Assembly: GCF_001187435.1 (NCBI RefSeq)
Contig: NZ_LFXA01000004.1
Span: 439,001-503,000, forward strand
DNA from: Streptomyces caatingaensis
Lineage (GTDB): Bacteria > Actinomycetota > Actinomycetes > Streptomycetales > Streptomycetaceae
Direction: 5' to 3'
DNA: 64,000 bases
Below, piece after piece: positions 54,612 to 61,334 of the stretch. The translations under genes were made by a program, and so were the position numbers. The first letter of the stretch is position 1. The number at the start of each line of letters is the position of its first letter. The notes below the pieces were generated by a model, which ran no database searches, was not told where the DNA came from, and saw only the letters and a program-made list of their open reading frames with translations.

Positions 54612-54647
54612 CGAGCACTTCGGCGCCTCGGGCATCCGAAGTGCTCG
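54612..54647 (+). terminator. Hairpin after the XRE gene
   Basis: Perfect 12-bp arms CGAGCACTTCGG (54612-54623) and CCGAAGTGCTCG (54636-54647), 12-nt loop; no T-tract. Could be a terminator or the operator of the downstream operon. Confidence 0.65.
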
Positions 54648-54712
54648 CGACAAGATGTTCGTCCCCTCCTAGCGTGTCTCGGCACAGCCAACAGGAGGGG
54701 AAGGCGAGGCAG

Positions 54713-55123
54713 TTGACTGATCTCGCGCGTCGTCGCAACATCGCGAACGCGTCCAGCGGTTACGACGAGATCCGCGTAGTTCTCTACACACTCATCCACG
54801 ACGACAGCAAGCCGGACGAGGTGATGCAGCGCCTCCGCCGGCACGCCGAGGCCCGGGACTGGGTGGTGCACGAGGCGTTCGTGGATTTCGCCTCCTTGGA
54901 GAGCACCCGGACCGACCGGAAGTGCTGGCCGAAGGCCGAGCGGCTCCTCAAGGACAGGGCGGTTCAGGGTCTTGTGGCCCGTAGCGAGGACGAGTTGGCC
55001 TTCTACCGCTTGGGCAAGGACCGGCTCCGGAACTGGCTGCTGGAGCTGCCCGCGTTCGCCAAGTACGTCGGCGAAGGCCCGCAGCGTGCGCCGGCCGATG
55101 CCCCGTCGGGGGCTGCTCGATGA
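54713..55123 (+). CDS. Resolvase-like protein lacking the catalytic serine
   Basis: 136 aa, TTG 54713; ATG alternatives are absent in the conserved part. The layout resembles the N-terminal domain of serine recombinases: IRVVLYTLIHDDSKPDEVM, HAEARDWVVHEAFVDF, and AERLLKDRAVQGLVARSEDEL. However, the position of the YxRxS catalytic Ser is not conserved and there is no DNA-binding domain. Probably a repurposed small protein. First of six genes joined by 4-nt overlaps. Confidence 0.7.
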   Translation: MTDLARRRNIANASSGYDEIRVVLYTLIHDDSKPDEVMQRLRRHAEARDWVVHEAFVDFASLESTRTDRKCWPKAERLLKDRAVQGLVARSEDELAFYRLGKDRLRNWLLELPAFAKYVGEGPQRAPADAPSGAAR

Positions 55124-55320
55124 GGATTCGCCTCGGGGACTGGGTCAAGGACCGTGTGACCGGCCGCATCGGCGTCTTCGCGGAGGGGCTGGGGGACGGG
55201 CTCGCCAAGGTGGACATCCCGCACCAGCGCGGCTTCTGGGTGATCGCGGTGTGCCGGCTCGTGCCCCCGACCGCGGAGGAGATCGAGAGGCTTGGTCTCC
55301 CGTCCGGGAGGGTGCCGTGA
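55120..55320 (+). CDS. 66-aa protein, second in the overlapping chain
   Basis: ATG overlaps the previous stop (ATGA). Beta-rich small domain (RLGDWVKDRVTGRIGVFAE; GLAKVDIPHQRGFWVIAV), SH3/KOW-like in appearance. Conserved-looking hydrophobic pattern; function unknown. Confidence 0.65.
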   Translation: MRIRLGDWVKDRVTGRIGVFAEGLGDGLAKVDIPHQRGFWVIAVCRLVPPTAEEIERLGLPSGRVP

Positions 55321-55583
55321 CGGTCACGGAAGAGGACATCGGGACGTGGGTCGAGGACGACGCTGGCCGCGCGGGTGAGCTTATGGGCGTGATCCCCAAG
55401 TGGGAACCGCCGGAGGCTTCCGGTCAGCCGACGCTGCGCTGCCCCGTGGACACCGCTTTCTTCCGGCCCGAGGGGGGCGGCGTCGAGTGGTCGGCCCCGG
55501 TGGACAAGGTCAGGGTCGTCCGCAGGGTCTCGCCGGCCTCCGCATCGGGCAGGGCGACCCGCCCGGAGGGAGTCGTCCTGTGA
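55317..55583 (+). CDS. 88-aa protein, third in the overlapping chain
   Basis: GTG 55317 overlaps the previous stop (GTGA). Acidic N-terminus (TVTEEDIGTWVEDDAGRAGE), beta-like middle (GVIPKW; LRCPVDTAFFRP) and basic end. Its fold may echo the preceding gene (both describe a short 'W-V-D-x-x-x-G-R-x-G' pattern), hinting at duplication. Confidence 0.6.
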   Translation: MTVTEEDIGTWVEDDAGRAGELMGVIPKWEPPEASGQPTLRCPVDTAFFRPEGGGVEWSAPVDKVRVVRRVSPASASGRATRPEGVVL

Positions 55584-55768
55584 TCCCTCTGCCGCACAGC
55601 AGCGGGCCGCCGGCCATGCCGACTCCGGTCAAGGGCTGCGCCATCTGTGTCCGTCTCGACAAGGCGCGGCAGGCCGCTCGGAAGCGGGGCGACCAGTCGG
55701 CGGTGGACAAGTACGGCTCCGCGGTTGTCGCGCATCACCTCAAGCGGCACCGGGGGGTGTCGTGGTGA
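55580..55768 (+). CDS. 62-aa small Cys/His protein, fourth in chain
   Basis: GTG 55580 overlaps the previous stop (GTGA). VKGCAICVRLDKARQAAR has CxxC and VVAHHLKRHRG supplies histidines: a plausible zinc knuckle. Similar CxxC/H proteins (DUF7848, 82-aa gene at 55884) occur elsewhere on the island. Confidence 0.6.
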   Translation: MIPLPHSSGPPAMPTPVKGCAICVRLDKARQAARKRGDQSAVDKYGSAVVAHHLKRHRGVSW

Positions 55769-55887
55769 GCCGACACCGCGCCCGTGACGGGCGGGGTGCC
55801 GCCGGTGGCCTGGCCCTCGTCGCCGGCTTGGCGGCCGTGGGAGTGGCGGTCTTGTGGCTTGCCGTGCACGGCACGGTGCACCGGTGA
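55765..55887 (+). CDS. 40-aa single-pass membrane microprotein, fifth in chain
   Basis: GTG 55765 overlaps the previous stop (GTGA) and its own stop overlaps the next GTG. Basic N-terminus (SRHRARDGRG), one helix (GLALVAGLAAVGVAVLWLAV) and short C-terminal tail. Second membrane microprotein of the island besides 48033-48143. Confidence 0.6.
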   Translation: MSRHRARDGRGAAGGLALVAGLAAVGVAVLWLAVHGTVHR

Positions 55888-56132
55888 GGCTCGTCGCCTT
55901 CCCTCCGCTCGTCCAGGGCTGCAACACCTGCCGGGCGCGCGCTGAGGTGATCACCACGGCCCTCTTCCTCGGGGAGACGGAGATCGCCGAGTCTGGGCAA
56001 TGCGCTCTTGCGGATCACCTGTGGGACGAGCACGAGATCGAGCCTTCGATCACCTCTCGATATGTGGTCAGGGCCGGTGAGGTGGTCGTGGACGACGAGG
56101 GCGAATGGATGCTCGTGCGCCGCGCCCCCTAG
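55884..56132 (+). CDS. 82-aa small Cys/His protein, last in chain
   Basis: GTG 55884 overlaps the previous stop (GTGA). VQGCNTCRARAEVI (CxxC) followed by CALADHLWDEHE (Cys/His) fits a zinc-binding motif like the fourth gene. The C-terminus is an acidic beta hairpin (VVRAGEVVVDDEGEWMLV). Followed directly by a long hairpin. Confidence 0.6.
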   Translation: MRLVAFPPLVQGCNTCRARAEVITTALFLGETEIAESGQCALADHLWDEHEIEPSITSRYVVRAGEVVVDDEGEWMLVRRAP

Positions 56133-56135
56133 ACC

Positions 56136-56182
56136 CCTGCCTCTCCGCTGGCCAGACACCCCTCAATAGGCGGAGAGGCAGG
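56136..56182 (+). terminator. Long-stem hairpin ending the six-gene chain
   Basis: Perfect 13-bp arms CCTGCCTCTCCGC (56136-56148) and GCGGAGAGGCAGG (56170-56182) with a 21-nt loop, starting 4 bp after the last stop. The rest of the 364-bp gap before the NUDIX gene holds a second hairpin and no gene. Confidence 0.65.
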
Positions 56183-56246
56183 ATCAAACCCCGCTCCTGT
56201 CGGCGGCCTTGGGCCCCGTACGGCTGATCGGAGCGGTGGCATGGGG

Positions 56247-56283
56247 CCCGGCCGGCTGCGGTAGCGACCCGCAGCCGGCCGGG
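56247..56283. repeat. 15-bp-stem hairpin in the repeat flanking NUDIX-hemC (left copy)
   Basis: Arms CCCGGCCGGCTGCGG (56247-56261) and CCGCAGCCGGCCGGG (56269-56283). The surrounding ~150 bp is repeated imperfectly at ~57950-58105, after hemC. Confidence 0.7.
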
Positions 56284-56496
56284 CGCCCTTCCGACTGTGC
56301 AGGGGACGGCCGGAAGGGCTCCAAGATTCCGTCCCGCCGGACGGGACGTCACAACCCCCGGCGGGGCGGGCACCACCCCCGCCTGGCCGGTGTTTGCATC
56401 CGGCACTGGCCAGGCGGGTTCTCAGGCACACGGGTCCGGCCCAGTTTCGACAGTGCCGGGCCAGTACCCACCCCTCTATTGGCGAGGCAGGCCCTT

Positions 56497-56970
56497 ATGA
56501 CCGCCACCCTTGCACCGGGGCACCCTGTAACCGCTTCGGTCCTGATCACTAACCCCGCGGGGCATGTGCTCGTTGTAGCTCCTGCGAAGCAGGAAGCACC
56601 GTGGACGTTGCCCGGCGGGATCGTTGAATTGGGCGAGTCCCCGTTGGACGCCGCTCGGCGGGAGGTCCGCGAAGAACTGAACCTCGACCTCGGGGACCGC
56701 ATACACACGCTCGCTGCTGTCGAGTGGCTAGCGGCCACTCGCCCCGGGCGCCGTGACCGACTCGCGTTCGTCTTGGCCGGCCCCATGCTCCAGGCCCACG
56801 AGGAGGAGAACATCATCTTGCAGCACGACGAGATCGCCGCATGGTCCTGGATGCCCGTCGGCGACTTGGTCTTGCAGTACCCCCGCATCGCGGCCCGCAT
56901 CGTCCCGTGGCTTCATCAGCCCGACACCACCTCGTACCGAGAGACGAGGACCCCGGAGGGAACATCATGA
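56497..56970 (+). CDS. NUDIX hydrolase
   Basis: 157 aa, ATG 56497. NUDIX box GGIVELGESPLDAARREVRE followed by EL gives the G-x5-E-x7-REUxEE pattern that binds Mg and cleaves X-linked nucleoside diphosphates. N-terminal strand VTASVLITNPAGHVLVV and C-terminal WSWMPVGDLVL are typical. Its TGA overlaps the hemC ATG (ATGA), so the two are translated together; the pairing is unusual. A decayed copy of this junction survives at 58.47 kb. Confidence 0.9.
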   Translation: MTATLAPGHPVTASVLITNPAGHVLVVAPAKQEAPWTLPGGIVELGESPLDAARREVREELNLDLGDRIHTLAAVEWLAATRPGRRDRLAFVLAGPMLQAHEEENIILQHDEIAAWSWMPVGDLVLQYPRIAARIVPWLHQPDTTSYRETRTPEGTS

Positions 56971-57932
56971 CCGACTTCGCCGACCGCCCCCTGCGCATCG
57001 GCACCCGCAGTTCACCCATGGCACTCGCCCAGACCGAGCAGGTCTCCCGGCTCCTCCGCGAACTGGTGCCCGGCCTCGCCATCGAGGTGAAGCCCACCAC
57101 GACGGAGGCCGACCTCTGGCAGGGGGACCTTGCACAACTCGGTGGCAAGGGCCTGTTCGTCAAGGACATCGACGCGCAACTCCAGCGCGGGGACATCGAC
57201 ATGGCGATCCATTGCCTCAAGGACGTGCCAGGGGACGTCCCGATGCCGCAGGGCCTCGTGTTCGCCGCCATGCTCCCGCGCGCCGACGTCAGGGACGTCC
57301 TCCTGGTCCCCGAAGGATCTGGGGCCAAGACGCTGGCCGACCTTCCGCCCGGCGCCGCCGTCGCCACGACGGCCGTACGGCGCAAGGCCCAGATCCTCAA
57401 GGTACGCCCCGACCTCAACGTGATCAGGGTGCGGGGCGCGGTCGGGACACGGGTCGAGAAGCTCGACGGCAAGAAGGGTGATCTTCGGGCCGAGGCCATG
57501 GTGCTTGCCCGCGCCGGGCTGGAGCGCCTCCGCCTTGAAGGGCGAATCCGTCACGAGTTTTCGGTGCACGAGATCCTGCCCGCGGTCGGGGCCGGCGTCC
57601 TCGCCCTGGAGTGCCGCCGCGACGACGGCCCCGTCGTCGCCCTGCTGGAGCGCCTGAACGACCGCAAGACGCAGACCGAGGCAACCGCCGAGCGGGTCAT
57701 GCTGCACGGCCTTCGCGGACACTGCAACAGTCCGATTGCCGGGTACTGCACCACCGAAGCCGACGGACAACTGTCGCTCCGTGGCATGGTCTTCTCGCGG
57801 GACGGCTCGAAGTTCGTCCATGCCCACGTCTGGGGCGAGGACTCGAACGACCCGGGCACCCTCGGAGCCCGCGTCTCCGCCGAACTTCTCCGCCAGGGTG
57901 CGCGGGACATCATCGAGGGCATCCCGCACTGA
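56967..57932 (+). CDS. hemC: Hydroxymethylbilane synthase paralogue (HemC)
   Basis: 321 aa, ATG overlaps the NUDIX stop. Family motifs: RIGTRSSPMALAQ, GGKGLFVKDIDAQL, DMAIHCLKDVPGDVP, VRGAVGTRVEKLD, and the dipyrromethane-cofactor Cys in [14 protein letters not shown]. Full length, all domains present. The usual HSxKD is HCLKD here. Normal HemC polymerises four porphobilinogens into the tetrapyrrole precursor; the essential chromosomal copy should lie elsewhere, so this island copy is probably a specialised paralogue. Position just inside attR suggests cargo. Confidence 0.88.
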   Translation: MTDFADRPLRIGTRSSPMALAQTEQVSRLLRELVPGLAIEVKPTTTEADLWQGDLAQLGGKGLFVKDIDAQLQRGDIDMAIHCLKDVPGDVPMPQGLVFAAMLPRADVRDVLLVPEGSGAKTLADLPPGAAVATTAVRRKAQILKVRPDLNVIRVRGAVGTRVEKLDGKKGDLRAEAMVLARAGLERLRLEGRIRHEFSVHEILPAVGAGVLALECRRDDGPVVALLERLNDRKTQTEATAERVMLHGLRGHCNSPIAGYCTTEADGQLSLRGMVFSRDGSKFVHAHVWGEDSNDPGTLGARVSAELLRQGARDIIEGIPH

Positions 57933-58058
57933 CACCGCCTTAAGTCTCCTGTCTCCCGCACCTCCAGGGCGGGTTCCCGCCTCCATAGCGGGAGTCAGGT
58001 CGCAACGCCCTCTTCCATCCGGCGGCCCGCAGGGCTCCGTACGGCCGATCGAGGAGGG
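57933..58058. other. Repeat region after hemC (right copy of cassette-flanking repeat)
   Basis: Starts with a hairpin (CTCCCGC...GCGGGAG, 57954-57997) and shares with ~56136-56285 the order hairpin, CGGCGGCC, CCGTACGG and GCCCGGCCGGCTGCG (56246-56260 versus 58069-58083). No gene. Confidence 0.6.
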
Positions 58059-58301
58059 TTGTCACGAAGCCCGGCCGGCTGCGATTGGCTACCGCGGCTG
58101 GCCGGGGCGCACCACCGCACCGACAGTGCGGGGATGGCCCCCTGGGGGGAGGAGCTGGTTATGGCCGGCCTGCTTCACGATGTCCTGGAGGACACCAACT
58201 GGACCGCTGAACGGCTGCGTGAGTGGCGGTCTTCGGAGATGTGGCGATTCAGTGGCGATCAGGCGGCCTTGGGAGGTGAAGCAGCAGGTCAGACCCAGTA
58301 G
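58059..58301 (+). pseudogene. Fragment of an HD-domain protein
   Basis: An open stretch with MAPWGEELVMAGLLHDVLED, the HD metal motif of phosphohydrolases/RelA-SpoT-type proteins, then TNWTAERLREW and a sudden composition change. The domain is cut at both ends, so it is a remnant or chance readable fragment near attR. Confidence 0.4.
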
Positions 58302-58311
58302 GGAGACTATT

Positions 58312-58346
58312 CCCGGCGTACAGGCCGACTCGTCCGTCGGCCATCT
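58312..58346 (+). repeat. Right attachment repeat (attR)
   Basis: Copy of the rnpB terminal 35 bp (compare 46601-46635; mismatches only at the TAA/CAG positions). Here it reads GTACAGGCC, the form usual at rnpB ends, so this copy may be the ancestral host sequence. Confidence 0.85.
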
Positions 58347-58352
58347 TGCGAG

Positions 58353-58391
58353 AGCCCCCCGAACTGGCAGGTCACCGGGTCGGGGGGCTTT
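58353..58391 (+). terminator. Displaced rnpB-type terminator
   Basis: Arms AGCCCCCCGA and TCGGGGGGCT followed by TTGG. Related in layout to 46642-46682; presumably the terminator of the uninterrupted rnpB or of an older element. Confidence 0.65.
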
Positions 58392-58468
58392 GGCCGTTGG
58401 GCCGCCCACCTCGTCGTCCCCGCGTGGTCATGGCCGTTCCGGCCCATTTTCCGGCCGTCGTGCGGCGA

Positions 58469-58710
58469 GTACCGAGAGACGAGGAACCCCGGAGGGAACA
58501 GCTCGAAGGCGAGAAGGGCGACCTCCAGGCCGAGGCCATGGTGCTCGCCCGCGCCGGGCTGGAGCGCCTGAACGACCCCCGGACGCAGACCGAGGCCACC
58601 GCCGAGCGGGTCATGCTGCACGGCCTGCGGGGGCACTGCAACAGCCCCATCGCCGGGTACTGCACCACCGAGCCCGACGGACAGCTCAGCCTGCGCGGCA
58701 GTGGCGGGGT
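58469..58710 (+). pseudogene. Deleted NUDIX-hemC relic of a second element
   Basis: 58469-58500 matches the NUDIX 3' end up to the hemC start (with an extra A). It then jumps into hemC coding: [20 protein letters not shown] is followed directly by [18 protein letters not shown] and [14 protein letters not shown], and stops near LSLRGSGG. Two internal deletions: one removes the first ~165 codons, the other falls between two copies of CTGGAGCGCCT, deleting ~45 codons. No start; not functional. Confidence 0.8.
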
Positions 58711-58721
58711 ACCTACAGCGT

Positions 58722-59477
58722 TCAGGCGTCGTCCTGTTCGGAGGTGCGGGCGGCCTCGAGGTGTTTGCGTAGAAGTTCCCGGTTCATCGGGAAGCGTTCG
58801 GACCGGTCGTCGGGAGTCGGCCGTGCGCCCGCGCGCAGGAGCCGGTCGCACAGGGAGCGCAGGTCGTCCAGCTCGCGGCGGGTGGAGGCGAGTTCGCGGT
58901 GGGCTTCGTTGAGCCGGGTCAGCGCTTCGGTCAGACGGCGCCTGGCGTCGAGGAGTTGTTCCCGGAGTTCGGTGATCTCGTGGTCGGACCCGGCGGGGGG
59001 GTAGTGGTTGGTGGTGATGTGGACCGGGCCATGGAAGGTCGCGTTCCGGATGGCGAGGGTCCGGCCGTCCAAGGCGCTCGGGTCCAGGACGGCCGGGGGG
59101 TCCTCCGGGTCGTCGGCGGTCCCGGGGGCGGCGGGCGCGGGGAGCCGGTTCGCCGCGTCCCAGAACTGGCGGGCGTGCCGCAGCACCCTCTCGCACTCGT
59201 CCGCGTCGCGCGTCGTGAGGTCGACCACCGCCTCCACGAAGTCCCAGTCGCTCTCCAGCCCCACTCCCGACAGCCTCCGGGCGATCGTCGACCGGCTGGG
59301 CACCTGGCCGGAGCGGAAGTTCTCGGGGACGAGCTGTGCGTAGAGGTCGTTGAGGGACAGGCCGGCGGCGTCGAGCCGGATGCGGAGCAGGTGGGCCAGG
59401 TCGTTGATCGCCGGGCCGGCGCCCTGCAACGGCCCCCAGGGGCGGCCGCGGCGTGCCACGGGCTGTGTTTCGGTCAT
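58722..59477 (-). CDS. HTH-like protein with C-terminal coiled coil
   Basis: 251 aa, ATG 59477. N-terminal region ([33 protein letters not shown]) resembles the helical domain of XRE-like streptomycete proteins. There is a Pro/Ala linker, then a heptad coiled coil ~150-220 ([38 protein letters not shown]). A 9-bp inverted repeat lies 31 bp upstream. Likely a DNA-binding or scaffold protein; it starts outside the island. Confidence 0.75.
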   Translation of the reverse strand: MTETQPVARRGRPWGPLQGAGPAINDLAHLLRIRLDAAGLSLNDLYAQLVPENFRSGQVPSRSTIARRLSGVGLESDWDFVEAVVDLTTRDADECERVLRHARQFWDAANRLPAPAAPGTADDPEDPPAVLDPSALDGRTLAIRNATFHGPVHITTNHYPPAGSDHEITELREQLLDARRRLTEALTRLNEAHRELASTRRELDDLRSLCDRLLRAGARPTPDDRSERFPMNRELLRKHLEAARTSEQDDA

Positions 59478-59507
59478 GGCCCCTCCCCTCCCGGCTCCTC
59501 CCGGTCT

Positions 59508-59533
59508 CCTGGGACAAAGGTCTATGTCCCAGG
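59508..59533. promoter_or_regulatory. Inverted repeat, candidate operator
   Basis: Perfect arms CCTGGGACA (59508-59516) and TGTCCCAGG (59525-59533), 31-56 bp upstream of the HTH-like gene. A related TGTCCTTGGGACA occurs near 60014-60026. Probably autoregulatory. Confidence 0.65.
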
Positions 59534-59547
59534 CTCCTCCCCCCGTC

Positions 59548-59901
59548 CTACCCGGATCCCGTTCCGTCCAACACCGTCTCGGGACGGAAGGACTTCGGCG
59601 GACAGGGCGGTGGGACGGCCCTATCGTGGGTGTTGACAGCACGAACCCGCCCCCAGGGGTCAACTGATGGGCGGGCCGCCGTGCTCGGGTTACCGCTCGG
59701 GGGATCGTCACCGAGCCCGGTGTCGATCCCCTTGAAGCGGAGGTACCACTTCAGGGATTCGCGCACCACTCGGATCACCAGTCTCCCCCGGGGGGAGGCC
59801 AGCCACCTGTCTGCGCCCTCGCAAGCCGCACGCAGGTGCTTTCCCACGCCGTGAACGCTGGATCCGCGTATGCCGCCCCGCGGCGACGCCCGCTCGTCCA
59901 A
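59548..59901 (-). CDS. Possible small basic protein
   Basis: TTG 59901 follows AGGGAGGG. Encodes a segment with non-random composition (VGKHLRAACEGADRWLASPR; VIRVVRESLKWYLRFKGID) before a low-complexity tail. It might be a 117-aa membrane-associated protein or a chance frame. Apart from it and the operator-like repeats, the 676 bp between the HTH-like gene and KDPG aldolase hold nothing I can identify. Confidence 0.3.
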   Translation of the reverse strand: MDERASPRGGIRGSSVHGVGKHLRAACEGADRWLASPRGRLVIRVVRESLKWYLRFKGIDTGLGDDPPSGNPSTAARPSVDPWGRVRAVNTHDRAVPPPCPPKSFRPETVLDGTGSG

Positions 59902-60153
59902 TGAGCCCTCCCTGGTGGTGCGTTCGGCCCGTGAGGGCCGCGGGCCCCCGGGTGGGACCCGGCCGAGTGGGGAGGGGTCCTGCGAGGACAAGCGTAGCGG
60001 CTCTTTGTCCAATTGTCCTTGGGACAGGGGCTGTTGGTGCTGGTGGTGCGTCTTTTGACCGGTGCGCCTTGTGGCGTACGGGGTGGACGGGGCGGCGTTG
60101 CAGGTTGCGCAACGCGCGTTGCAACGGTCGCCCGCCCCCGGCACCATGCCCCC

Positions 60154-60786
60154 GTGACCGACATCCTCGACCTGGCCCCCGTGATCCCCGTCGTCGTGCT
60201 GCACGACGCCGCCGACGCCGTGCCGTTGACGCGGGCGCTGGTCGCGGGAGGGCTGCGGGCGGTGGAGATCACGTTGCGGACGCACGGGGCGCTGGAGGCG
60301 ATCGCCGAGGTGGCGGCCGAGGTGCCGGAGGCGGTGGTCGGGGCGGGGACGGTGCTGCGGCCCGCGCAGGTGGAGGCGGCGATCGGGGCGGGGGCGGGGT
60401 TCCTGGTCAGTCCGGGGTGGACGATGCGGCTGCTGGACGCGATGCGCGCGTCCGGGGTGCCGTTCCTGCCCGGCGTCTCGACCGCGTCCGAGGTGATGGC
60501 GCTGCTCGAACTGGGCGTGCGGGAGATGAAGTTCTTCCCGGCGGAGGCGGCCGGCGGGGCCGCGTACCTCGGGGCGCTGGCGGCCCCGCTGCCCACGGCG
60601 CGCTTCTGCCCCACCGGGGGGATGGACGAGGAGTCCGCGCGGACGTACCTCGCGCTGCCCAACGTCGGCTGCGTGGGCGGCACGTGGATGCTGCCGCCGG
60701 ACGCGGTGCGCGGACGGGACTGGGCGCGGGTCGAGCGGCTGGCCCGTGCCGCGGCCCGGCTGCGTCAACACGGCGGTGACGTCTGA
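60154..60786 (+). CDS. eda: KDPG/KHG aldolase
   Basis: 210 aa, GTG 60154; a longer upstream frame is low-complexity. Class I aldolase of the Entner-Doudoroff and related pathways, splitting 2-keto-3-deoxy-6-phosphogluconate into pyruvate and glyceraldehyde-3-P. Signatures: VEITLRT (catalytic Glu), VGAGTVL, PGVSTASEVM and the Schiff-base Lys in EMKFFPAE, then FCPTGGM. Trimeric TIM barrel expected. No kinase or dehydratase partner in the window. Confidence 0.92.
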   Translation: MTDILDLAPVIPVVVLHDAADAVPLTRALVAGGLRAVEITLRTHGALEAIAEVAAEVPEAVVGAGTVLRPAQVEAAIGAGAGFLVSPGWTMRLLDAMRASGVPFLPGVSTASEVMALLELGVREMKFFPAEAAGGAAYLGALAAPLPTARFCPTGGMDEESARTYLALPNVGCVGGTWMLPPDAVRGRDWARVERLARAAARLRQHGGDV

Positions 60787-60806
60787 GCGTCAACACGGCG
60801 CTGACG
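60762..60806. repeat. 20-bp direct repeat at the end of eda
   Basis: GCGTCAACACGGCGGTGACG (60762-60781) and GCGTCAACACGGCGCTGACG (60787-60806) differ at one position and each carries CGTCA/TGACG arms. One copy is in the eda coding end, the other in the gap before the zinc-ribbon gene. Confidence 0.7.
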
Positions 60807-60850
60807 CCCAGGTGATCACCGGGGCCCGGCGGCGATAACCTGCCCCCGCC

Positions 60851-61309
60851 ATGAACGAATTCGCTGACGAGGCACGTTCACGTGTCGCACATCTGCTCCG
60901 GATGGCCAACACGACGGACGAACAGGTGCGGGCCCGGCTCATCGCGTACGCCGACACCACCCCGGAACCGCCGATCATGGACCGGGCCGGGATCGTCACC
61001 ACGGGCTGCCCCCGCTGCCGCGGCACGGCGTGGAGACGCCAGGACACCGACGGACCGGTGTGGGTGTGCGGATCGTGCGGGCACGTGGAGGGCGTGACGG
61101 TGGAGTGCCCGCACTGCGCGGTCGCCATGGAGCCGCCGCCGCCCGGCGCCCCGGACCGCTGGCGCTGCCCCCGCTGCCCCCGCACGGCCGCCACCGGCGA
61201 GAGCGCACAGGACATCGAGGAGCGCGAGCGCAAGCGGCTGCGGGCGGCGAGCGGGCTGCTGGGGCGGACCGTGATCGGGACGGCGGTGATGGGACGGCGG
61301 CCGGGCTGA
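60851..61309 (+). CDS. Zinc-ribbon protein of unknown function
   Basis: 152 aa, ATG 60851. Three CxxC-type pairs: TTGCPRCRGTAW, VWVCGSCGHVEG and VECPHCAVAM, plus WRCPRCP. The N-terminal helix (ADEARSRVAHLLRMANTTDE) and basic C-terminal helix flank them. Resembles small actinobacterial zinc-ribbon proteins; may contact RNA polymerase or RNA, unproven. Confidence 0.78.
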   Translation: MNEFADEARSRVAHLLRMANTTDEQVRARLIAYADTTPEPPIMDRAGIVTTGCPRCRGTAWRRQDTDGPVWVCGSCGHVEGVTVECPHCAVAMEPPPPGAPDRWRCPRCPRTAATGESAQDIEERERKRLRAASGLLGRTVIGTAVMGRRPG

Positions 61310-61334
61310 CGTCCGGCCGCCGTCCCGGGGCGCG

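Larger units (their letters stand above)
46636..58346. mobile_element. ~11.7-kb genomic island integrated at rnpB
   Basis: Delimited by direct repeats of the rnpB 3' end at 46601-46635 and 58312-58346. Contents are accessory: two XRE regulators, DUF3987-like replication remnant, Lsr2-like protein, small zinc-binding proteins, resolvase-like protein, CYTH+radical SAM and NUDIX+HemC. Parts (52.2-52.9 kb) are visibly AT-richer than the flanks, and TTA codons occur. No tyrosine or large serine integrase is present, so it is either degenerate or mobilised in trans. Resembles actinobacterial integrative elements/satellites that use RNA-gene 3' ends. Confidence 0.8.

Noticed and set aside
54713..55123. 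Active serine integrase for the island
   Set aside because: Too short, no catalytic serine in the expected place and no DNA-binding domain.
58346..58720. Second functional hemC gene
   Set aside because: No start and two internal deletions; clearly a relic.
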